From RGIG9608 sp045602425 (lineage in GTDB: Bacteria; Bacteroidota; Bacteroidia; Bacteroidales; Paludibacteraceae), in contig JAZSBO010000002.1 in assembly GCA_045602425.1 (NCBI GenBank), forward strand, positions 1 through 34,050: a stretch of 34,050 nucleotides of DNA. Reading direction: 5' to 3'. Made by a program: the position numbers and the translations under genes. The notes under the pieces were generated by a model that ran no database searches, was not told where the DNA came from, and saw only the letters and a program-made list of their open reading frames with translations. Below, one piece after another: positions 17,273 through 24,055 of the stretch. Position 1 is the stretch's first letter. Each line of letters begins with the position of its first letter.

Positions 17273-18115
17273 TTATTTTAAAAACTTAATATTTTTCGAA
17301 GCATCATTATAAAGTTCTTCTTCGAACGTACGTATAAATTCTATCTTTTTTTGATTCAATAAAATACTCTCTATTTTTTTCTTAGCAAAATCATAAGGAG
17401 CAGTATTCCCTACCAATCTATAGTCTGTCACTTTCAACAGATAGGTAAACACAGTATCTTCTCGTTCAAAGATATTTGGCGAAGTAATTATATTTTTTTC
17501 ATCAGTAGTAGATAAATCTGGTATCTTTTTCAAAACATCAGAAACATAAAACCATTCTTCTTGAAAATAATCCAACGTCCCATAATTACGAACACAAAAT
17601 TTTTCCATTTTTTCAAGATTATCGGTATCTATGTCGTTCAGCCATTTATACAAATCTTTCATTCGTTGTGTTTTTTTCGGAATTTTTATAAAAACACCTT
17701 TTATAATACTCTCTTCCAATAAAAACAATGAAGAATATTTATCATAATAGTTCTTTATTTCATCTTCAGACGGCTGCTCCAAACGTTGGTTTACAAGGTT
17801 CTGCTGATAATATTGTATCGTTAATATTTTTCGATATTCATCTACAAGTTGTTCTATTTCAGAAGGATTTTGCACATTTTTCTTAGCATAATCATACATC
17901 ATTGCATCTATTATCCAACGCTTAATATAGGTATCAACAGCAATTATACTATCTTCTTTCGATTGCGTACGTGATGAAATTTTAGGCAAATCTTCTTTAT
18001 ACAAAAACTGCCCATTCACTTCCAATATTGGCGTTTTATTTATATTGATATGCTCTTTTTGGCAGGTAGAGAATATCACTGTTGCTAAAAAAATTATGCC
18101 TAATGAGAATTTCAT
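17273..18115 (-). CDS. SurA/PpiC-like lipoprotein, isomerase core not recognisable
   Basis: A 280-residue exported protein. The N-terminus is hydrophobic and ends IFSTC; Cys18 could be lipidated, although Thr at -1 is not the usual residue. A helical SurA-N-type region (about 30-120) contains LYKEDL and a long charged helix. The part where a parvulin domain should lie (about 130-240) lacks the His-Ile-Leu start and the GGxLG motif, so isomerase activity is doubtful. Position between two parvulin genes (11 nt and 13 nt gaps) and the shared architecture suggest a chaperone working with them. The family is inferred from layout and weak similarity, so the function is tentative. Confidence 0.65.
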   Translation of the reverse strand: MKFSLGIIFLATVIFSTCQKEHININKTPILEVNGQFLYKEDLPKISSRTQSKEDSIIAVDTYIKRWIIDAMMYDYAKKNVQNPSEIEQLVDEYRKILTIQYYQQNLVNQRLEQPSEDEIKNYYDKYSSLFLLEESIIKGVFIKIPKKTQRMKDLYKWLNDIDTDNLEKMEKFCVRNYGTLDYFQEEWFYVSDVLKKIPDLSTTDEKNIITSPNIFEREDTVFTYLLKVTDYRLVGNTAPYDFAKKKIESILLNQKKIEFIRTFEEELYNDASKNIKFLK

Positions 18116-18126
18116 ATCTACACGTT

Positions 18127-20055
18127 TTATTGTATTGATTCTTTCACATTTTTAAATACTATAACTGGATATTTTTTTCGCAAACGTTCCACCCATTCCT
18201 TTTCCAAATATTCTTGATAATCAGATATTAGACGACCACGAACATCACGATAATCATTCGGATAACATAGCATTTCTCCCTGTAAAAACACAAATGGATA
18301 TTCTTGTTTTTCCTCTGCTATCTGCTTCTTTTTTACAAATGCTAATTCATCAATCACAGATTTATCACCTTTTTTCCACAATCCTTTCTCGAAAATAACC
18401 AACGGAATAGAATCTACATTCAAACGACGATTTATATAACTTGGAATTGAATCCACATTTGCATTTTTCAATATTTTCTTTAGCTGTTTTGCTATTTTTT
18501 TATCACGACAAGCAACCATATAACCTTTAAAAACAGGCGTTTCAAATTTATAATTCGACTTGTTTCGTATAAAGTAATCCATCAACCCAACTGTATCATT
18601 CGTTGCTTTGTCCCAAACCTTTTCTTTGCTTAATTCAAAAAACAAAATACCATCATGATACTCACGCATCAAATTGCCAAAATCAGAATATTTTTGTTCC
18701 AAAAGCGAATCTTCATAACGAATCAATCGCGTTGCAATATAATCCTGCAAAGAATTTTCAAATATTTTATCATCTAAATTTTCTATCCCGACACTAACAA
18801 CGTGCGATACAAAATCTTGTTGCATCACATTTTGGTTGGCAAACGAAAATAATATTTTTGTCAAAGTCGAACATCTCAATTTAAAAAGAGAATCATTTTG
18901 TTTACTTTTTAGTAATACATTTTTCAACTCTTTTAGTGCAATTTCGTTAATAACAAAATTATATTCCTGCTTCAATTTCTCGACAAAAGATTTACGCACT
19001 TCCAATATTCGAACATCGCGTTGCAAAACAGATTCAATCTCTTTCTTTTTCACTTCTGCAGAAGGGATTCTTCGTTCTTCTAACTTTATAATATGCCAAC
19101 CAAACGGAGATAATATAGGTTCACTCACATCACCAATATTTTTCAAAGCAAAAGCTGCTGTTTCAAATTCACGAACCATACGTCCCAAACCAAACCAAGA
19201 CAAATCTCCACCATTAATTGCCGTTTGTTTATCATCAGAATTCAATTTTGCCAACTCCTCAAAATTAGCACCTTGTTTCAACAAATCTGAAATGGAATCA
19301 ATTTGTTGCTTTACACGCATTTTTTCAAACTCCGACATTCGTTGATTTGTCATTTTCAAAATATGCTTCGCATGAATTTCGCCTACTGCAGGACGGCGAT
19401 TGTGAACAAGTATAATATGATAACCTATTTGCGAACGTATCGGATCAGAAACAACTCCTATAGGTAATTTGTAAACTGCCGACTCAAAAGGATAGATTGT
19501 CATCATACTTGTAATGTATCCTAAGTGCCCTCCATTACGAGAAACAGAGACATCATCTGATAAATTACGAGCTACAACATCAAACGATTCTGTCTCCAAG
19601 CGTTTTTTTGCTTGCAAAGCTTTCTGATATGCTTGCAAAGTATCATCGGGAGCTGCATCATGGCTCAATTGTACAAAAATATGACTAACATCTACATCTT
19701 CCAATGAACGTTGATAAGCCTCTTCAACAAACGCATTGAATTTCTGAATATCAGTCAAATAAGTTCCTTTCAGTTGGTTGCGATAACCTAACAATTCATG
19801 ACGAAAAGTCTCCAATGTATCCAAACCGCAACTTTCTGCCTCAACGACTTTTAACTTAAAATTTCCATACAAGGTTAAATATTCATCAAGTGTTTTTGCA
19901 TTTTTAGTATTATTCTGATTATTTTTTTTATAAACATATTCAAATTCAGATACAGTAACAGTTTTTTTCCCTACCAACATCAATGTATCATTTTCACTTG
20001 AAAATATATTTTGAGAAAACACTACAAAAAGCGATACAAAAACAAACGAACGCAT
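18127..20055 (-). CDS. Large PpiC-type peptidyl-prolyl isomerase
   Basis: A 642-residue periplasmic protein with a signal peptide (1-19). A helical N-terminal segment (30-115) is followed by two parvulin domains at about 119-220 and 227-328. Both have recognisable ends: DVSHIFVQL...GGHLGY...GYHIILV and HAKHILKM...GGDLSWFG...GWHIIKLE. A long helical C-terminal region (about 335-642) has no recognised domain and is typical of the large PpiC proteins of Bacteroidales. Role: proline isomerisation and chaperoning of exported proteins. It lies 19 nt after gpmI and 11 nt before the lipoprotein gene, so it is probably read from the gpmI promoter. Confidence 0.9.
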   Translation of the reverse strand: MRSFVFVSLFVVFSQNIFSSENDTLMLVGKKTVTVSEFEYVYKKNNQNNTKNAKTLDEYLTLYGNFKLKVVEAESCGLDTLETFRHELLGYRNQLKGTYLTDIQKFNAFVEEAYQRSLEDVDVSHIFVQLSHDAAPDDTLQAYQKALQAKKRLETESFDVVARNLSDDVSVSRNGGHLGYITSMMTIYPFESAVYKLPIGVVSDPIRSQIGYHIILVHNRRPAVGEIHAKHILKMTNQRMSEFEKMRVKQQIDSISDLLKQGANFEELAKLNSDDKQTAINGGDLSWFGLGRMVREFETAAFALKNIGDVSEPILSPFGWHIIKLEERRIPSAEVKKKEIESVLQRDVRILEVRKSFVEKLKQEYNFVINEIALKELKNVLLKSKQNDSLFKLRCSTLTKILFSFANQNVMQQDFVSHVVSVGIENLDDKIFENSLQDYIATRLIRYEDSLLEQKYSDFGNLMREYHDGILFFELSKEKVWDKATNDTVGLMDYFIRNKSNYKFETPVFKGYMVACRDKKIAKQLKKILKNANVDSIPSYINRRLNVDSIPLVIFEKGLWKKGDKSVIDELAFVKKKQIAEEKQEYPFVFLQGEMLCYPNDYRDVRGRLISDYQEYLEKEWVERLRKKYPVIVFKNVKESIQ

Positions 20056-20074
20056 ACTTTCTTGTCTTTTTATA

Positions 20075-21586
20075 TTAATGAATCAAGTTTTTCCCGTCCA
20101 TATCTTTTGGCTGGGCAATACCCATTATATAACAAATCGAAGGAGCTACGTCTGCCAAAATACCATTTTCAACTATAGCCGATTTGTTCTCGGTAACATA
20201 CACAAAAGGTACAGGATTCAACGAATGTGCCGTATTAGGTGTTCCATCAGCATTGATCGCATTGTCAGCATTACCATGATCTGCTATAATAATCACTTCA
20301 TAGCCATTTGCTTTAGCAGCTTCTACCGATGCCTCAACACAAGCATCTACTGCCACTACAGCTTTTTCTATTGCAGAATAAACACCTGTATGCCCTACCA
20401 TATCGCCATTAGCATAATTCACAACAATGAAATCATATTTTTGAGTAACAATAGCTTCTACCAATTTATCTTTCACCTCGTAAGCACTCATTTCTGGTTT
20501 TAAATCGTATGTCGCTACCTTTGGCGATGGTACAAGGATTCTATCTTCGTTTTCGTAAGGAGTTTCTCTTCCTCCATTAAAGAAAAATGTAACATGAGCA
20601 TATTTTTCAGTTTCTGCAATATGCAATTGTGTTTTTCCACACGAAGAAAGATATTCACCCAAAGTATTTGCAACATTTTCTTTATCAAATAAAATGTGTA
20701 CGTCTTTAAAAGATGCATCGTATGGCGTCATACAACAATAATACAAATCTGGTATTGTCGTCATTCCTTCTTCTGGCATATTTTGTTGCGAAAGAACTAC
20801 AGTCAACTCTTTTGCTCTATCGTTACGATAATTAAAGAATATCACCACATCTCCTTGCCTGATTCGTCCATCAACAGAAGTTTTAACGATTGGTTTCATA
20901 AACTCATCAGTAACACCTTCATCATACGACGCTTGAACAGCGGCAACCATATCATCAGCAGGTTTACCTACAGCATTGACCAACAAATTATAAGCTTCTT
21001 TTACACGTTCCCAACGTTTATCACGATCCATTGCATAATAACGACCAATAATTGTTGCTACTTGAGAAGTTGTACCTACACAATGTTTCTCTAAACTTTC
21101 TATAAATCCTTTTCCACTTTTTGGATCGGTATCACGACCATCCATAAAACAATGTACACAAGCTGGGACATCATATTCATTAGCAATATCCACCAACTTA
21201 AACAAATGGTCAAGCGAGCTATGCACACCACCATCGGAAGTCAAACCCATTAAATGCACAGTTTTCCCATTCTCTTTTGCATACGAAAATGCCGATACGA
21301 TTTCAGGATTTTGCATAATGGTATTATTACGACAAGCAAGATTTATTTTTACCAAATCTTGATAAACCACACGCCCTGCACCAATATTCAAATGACCAAC
21401 TTCCGAATTACCCATCTGACCATCAGGCAAACCTACATTTTCTCCACTCGCTTGCAATTGTGAATTAGGATATGTTTTCAACAAATAATCCCAATAAGGT
21501 GTTGGCGTTTCATATATTACATCTGCTTTGGTGTGAGAGCCAATCCCCCAACCATCAAGTATCATCAAAAGTGCTTTTTTACTCAT
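20075..21586 (-). CDS. gpmI: 2,3-bisphosphoglycerate-independent phosphoglycerate mutase
   Basis: A 503-residue glycolytic enzyme that interconverts 3- and 2-phosphoglycerate using two Mn ions and a phosphoserine intermediate. LDGWGIG (10-16) carries the first metal ligand. Ser61 in QMGNSEVGHLNIGAGR is the nucleophile. HLMGLTSDGGVHSS and FMDGRDTDP belong to the phosphotransferase domain, and ADHGNADN with TAHSLNPVPFVYV supplies the remaining metal ligands. Length is normal. It heads the nine-gene leftward run and has its own -7 box upstream. Being first, it would set expression of the envelope chaperone genes behind it, unless internal promoters exist. Confidence 0.97.
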   Translation of the reverse strand: MSKKALLMILDGWGIGSHTKADVIYETPTPYWDYLLKTYPNSQLQASGENVGLPDGQMGNSEVGHLNIGAGRVVYQDLVKINLACRNNTIMQNPEIVSAFSYAKENGKTVHLMGLTSDGGVHSSLDHLFKLVDIANEYDVPACVHCFMDGRDTDPKSGKGFIESLEKHCVGTTSQVATIIGRYYAMDRDKRWERVKEAYNLLVNAVGKPADDMVAAVQASYDEGVTDEFMKPIVKTSVDGRIRQGDVVIFFNYRNDRAKELTVVLSQQNMPEEGMTTIPDLYYCCMTPYDASFKDVHILFDKENVANTLGEYLSSCGKTQLHIAETEKYAHVTFFFNGGRETPYENEDRILVPSPKVATYDLKPEMSAYEVKDKLVEAIVTQKYDFIVVNYANGDMVGHTGVYSAIEKAVVAVDACVEASVEAAKANGYEVIIIADHGNADNAINADGTPNTAHSLNPVPFVYVTENKSAIVENGILADVAPSICYIMGIAQPKDMDGKNLIH

Positions 21587-21619
21587 AATTATATTATTTT
21601 TTTATTTTTAATTTAATTG

Positions 21620-21627
21620 CAAAAGTA
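21620..21627 (-). promoter_or_regulatory. -7 box for gpmI operon
   Basis: The minus strand reads TACTTTTG, matching TAnnTTTG, 34 nt before the gpmI start codon. No TTTG is seen 19-21 nt further upstream. Confidence 0.5.
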
Positions 21628-21771
21628 GTAATTTTCATCGGATTAAGCTGACCGACTTTATCTATTTTAATTTTTTTAGCAATTGCAATAGTTTTTATAT
21701 TAAATTTGCTGCAATACTTTGAAGTAAAAGTACTTCAGTATTTTTTGAAATATAATAATTGAGCTAACGCT

Positions 21772-21935
21772 CTTATTCTTAAACTGAAAAATCGCCAATT
21801 TTTAAGTTACACAAGAATAAGTAGGCGAGGGGTTCACGTCATAAGGCGTGAACCGTTTCGTGCTTATTGTGTAATAGGTGTTTGGCGATACCTTCAGTTT
21901 GATAAGCGAGAAACGAAACGGTTTGCGTTTTTTTT
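21772..21935. repeat. Large nested palindrome (structured RNA or recombination-type site)
   Basis: Five stems fall on one axis. CTTAT (21772-21776) pairs with 21902-21906. AAACTGAA (21781-21788) pairs with 21893-21900. ATCGCCAA (21791-21798) pairs with 21882-21889. TTACAC plus AATAAG (21807-21821, 3-nt bulge) pairs with 21863-21874. GGTTCACG (21831-21838) pairs with 21847-21854, leaving an 8-nt loop. A second, exclusive pairing exists: 21853-21861 is the exact 9-nt complement of 21913-21921. AAACG (21911-21915) can pair with CGTTT (21926-21930) just before the T8 run. The pairings are seen directly; whether it acts as RNA or as DNA is unknown. Confidence 0.7.
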
Positions 21936-21968
21936 CATGCTTAAATTTTAAGAGCATAAAATATAAGC

Positions 21969-22930
21969 ATGGGAAAAATTACTTTTATTGATTTATTTGC
22001 AGGAATTGGAGGTTTTCGCATTGCGATGCAAAATGTAGGCGGACAATGCGTATTTTCTTCTGAATGGGATGCACATGCAAAAAAACATATCTGCATAATT
22101 TTGGAGAGACTCCTTTTGGAGATATTACTTTAGAAGAAACCAAAAACCAAATTCCTGATGATTTCGATATTCTATGTGCAGGTTTTCCATGTCAAGCATT
22201 TTCAATTGCAGGACTTCGGAAAGGATTTCAAGATACAAGAGGAACTTTATTTTTTGAAATTTTAGACATTGTAAAGCAAAAAAGACCCAAAGTAATCTTA
22301 CTTGAAAATGTCAAAAATCTAACTTCACATGACAAAGGAAAAACTTTTAAGGTTATAAAAGAATCATTAGAACAACTCAACTATCATGTGCATTACAAAA
22401 TTCTAAATGCCATGGAATATGCAAATATTCCGCAAAACAGAGAACGAATATTTATTGTTTGTTTTGATAAAAACCAAGTTTCAAACTTTTCTAAATTTAA
22501 GTTTCCTCCAAAAATTCATCTTACAAAAAATATTTATTCTTGTATTGATATTGAGGAAAATAATCAACGGCTTTTTTATACCGAAAAAGTACTTCACTTT
22601 GATGAAATAAAAGCAGGAATTACAAAGAAAGACACCATTTACCAATGGAGAAGACGCTATGTCCGTGAAAACAAAAGTCAAGTTTGCCCGACATTAACTG
22701 CAAATATGGGAACAGGAGGACACAATGTTCCTCTCATTCTAACAGACAAAGGGATTAGAAAACTTTCACCAAGAGAATGTCTTAATTTTCAAGGATTTCC
22801 AAACGACTATAATTTCCCAAATTCAATACCATTGTCTGCATGTTACAAACAAGCAGGTAATTCAGTTGTTGTTCCATTAGTTGAAAAGGTATGCCAACAA
22901 ATAATGAAAATAATTACTCCGATTTTCTAA
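21969..22930 (+). CDS. DNA (cytosine-5)-methyltransferase, reading frame interrupted
   Basis: Modification enzyme of a type II R-M system. The ATG at 21969 opens a frame encoding motif I FIDLFAGIGGFR and motif II SSEWDAHAKK, then stops at 22131-22133 after 54 codons. All later motifs are in the -1 frame: GFPCQ with catalytic Cys75 (reconstructed numbering), ENV (113-115), QNRERIF (motif VII), RRRYVRE (VIII), target-recognition segment PTLTANMGTGGHNVP, RECLNFQGFP (IX) and KQAGNSVVVPL (X). The frames join at seven A (22079-22085). One more A, or a -1 slip, gives a continuous 320-residue enzyme. A start at 22064 in the second frame would lose motif I and cannot bind SAM. The endonuclease gene overlaps the end by 40 nt. 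Recognition site not deducible. Confidence 0.88.
22079..22085 (+). other. A7 tract at the methyltransferase frame junction
   Basis: In the start frame the sequence reads GCA AAA AAA CAT. Seven A form A_AAA_AAA in the register of known -1 slippery heptamers. A -1 shift continues as ACA TAT CTG, giving Ala-Lys-Lys-Thr-Tyr-Leu, which joins the two parts of the enzyme without loss. Eight A would do the same in DNA. A weak hairpin option CTCC-TTTT-GGAG lies at 22110-22121. Slippage, phase variation, a fixed mutation or a sequencing error all fit. Confidence 0.75.
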
Positions 22931-24051
22931 ATAATTGGCAAAATAATAGCCAATATTTTGAAATGTTGAAGGTGATGGCAAAGCTTTCACGTTTATTTTC
23001 AGAGAATGAGATACCTTATTTAGATTACCGTTTGACAGAGAATCTTTTTTGTAAATATTACGATGCTATCAATGACGCTCGTTCTTGTACTGCATATGAT
23101 GCAAGAATTAAAGCTTTAGGAATTGGCATTAAAACATTCATAATAAGCAATGATTCTTCTACTGAAAAAATTGCTGAATTTAACAAACTGCGTCCCGAAT
23201 TAAATTTACACACAGGTAAGGAGCTTGCAATAAAAATTGCTGAATTTAGAAATTCTCGTATACAATTGGCAATTGACACTTTTAACGTAACTGACAGCAT
23301 TTATCATATTGTCGGACGACAAATCGGTCAATTACGAATTTTTAATGTCCCTTACGAAAAAATTAATATTGAAAATATTCATTTAGATAAAGACACTCCT
23401 GCTTCAATTTCTTTTTACGACGATAAAAACTTTTACACTTTCAACAAAAGTAAAAGTGTTTTACAAAAACGCTTTCAGGTTCCAAAAATATTCAAAGACA
23501 TTAATGTAGAAATTATTGATGAACCTCTTAATTTATTATTAAATCTTTCCAAAAGTGATAAACTAGAAACTTACAAAGCAAAACAAAAAGGTATTGATTA
23601 TGTCGTTTTACCATTATACAATGAAAAAACATATCAAATACCTGAAAAAAGTGGATTAAATCAATGGAATGCAGGAGGTCGGAAACGAAATGAAAACGAG
23701 GTTTATATTCCAATTCCTATAAAAATTCATCAGTTATATCCTACGTTTTTTCCTAAACGAGATGAACCTTTTTTGTTAGAACTGCCTGATGGAAAAATGC
23801 TCAACGCAAAAGTTTGTCAAGATAATGGAAAAGCCTTAATGTCCAATCCAAATTCCGATTTAGGCGAATGGATTTTAAGGAAAATATTAAAGAAAAAAGT
23901 TGGTGAACTTGTAACAATGAATGATTTGATATATTTTGGGATTGACAGTATTTATGTTGAAAAAATTCAAACACCACATCACGAAACAAAACATTTCCGT
24001 ATTTCTTTCACAAATGCCGACTATGAGCGTTATTCTGATTTTATTGAATAA
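22891..24051 (+). CDS. Type II restriction endonuclease with NgoFVII-like C-terminal region
   Basis: A 386-residue protein, intact. The C-terminal part (254-386) reads SGLNQWNAGGRKR (254-266), EVYIPIPIKIHQLYPTFFP (270-288), AKVCQDNGKALMSNP (306-320) and GEWILRKIL. This pattern is that of the DNA-binding (B3-like) region of NgoFVII/BfiI-type restriction enzymes. The N-terminal part (25-160) lacks the phospholipase-D HxK(x4)D motif those enzymes use. Instead Glu50, Asp70 and Lys81 (in ENLF, AYDAR and GIGIKTF) could form a divergent PD-(D/E)XK-like site; this is inference. It starts inside the methyltransferase gene and ends 4 nt from the tex stop. Its role as the cognate nuclease follows from context. 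Confidence 0.8.
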   Translation: MPTNNENNYSDFLNNWQNNSQYFEMLKVMAKLSRLFSENEIPYLDYRLTENLFCKYYDAINDARSCTAYDARIKALGIGIKTFIISNDSSTEKIAEFNKLRPELNLHTGKELAIKIAEFRNSRIQLAIDTFNVTDSIYHIVGRQIGQLRIFNVPYEKINIENIHLDKDTPASISFYDDKNFYTFNKSKSVLQKRFQVPKIFKDINVEIIDEPLNLLLNLSKSDKLETYKAKQKGIDYVVLPLYNEKTYQIPEKSGLNQWNAGGRKRNENEVYIPIPIKIHQLYPTFFPKRDEPFLLELPDGKMLNAKVCQDNGKALMSNPNSDLGEWILRKILKKKVGELVTMNDLIYFGIDSIYVEKIQTPHHETKHFRISFTNADYERYSDFIE

Positions 24052-24055
24052 TATC

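Larger units (their letters stand above)
21587..21968. other. 382-nt intergenic region between gpmI and the methyltransferase
   Basis: Contents in order: AT-rich leader with the gpmI -7 box (21620-21627); AT-rich stretch to 21720 without visible structure; a small perfect hairpin GAAGTA-AAAG-TACTTC (21721-21736); a 4-bp hairpin GAGC-TAAC-GCTC (21761-21772); the large nested palindrome (21772-21906); a T8 run (21928-21935); an imperfect hairpin ATGC...GCAT (21937-21957). No protein-coding gene was found in it. No convincing promoter of the TTTG/TAnnTTTG type for the R-M genes was seen. Confidence 0.8.

Noticed and set aside
18836..19345. 169-residue plus-strand frame within the large PpiC gene
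   Set aside because: Antisense to well-conserved parvulin domains; composition fits a reverse-strand shadow and no family features are seen.
21761..21906. A classical integron attC site
   Set aside because: The nested shape is similar, but I find no RYYYAAC/GTTRRRY core pair at the ends and no integrase or cassette series in the window. Kept as an unclassified structured element.
22064..22930. A complete methyltransferase starting at the ATG at 22064
   Set aside because: That start would drop motif I, which is present just upstream in another frame from 21969, and its first residues are not like any cytosine-5 methyltransferase N-terminus. The frame junction at A7 explains both parts.
22891..24051. 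Phospholipase-D-type (HKD) nuclease motif
   Set aside because: No HxK(x4)D sequence occurs in the protein; the HHETKH segment near the end does not fit the spacing.
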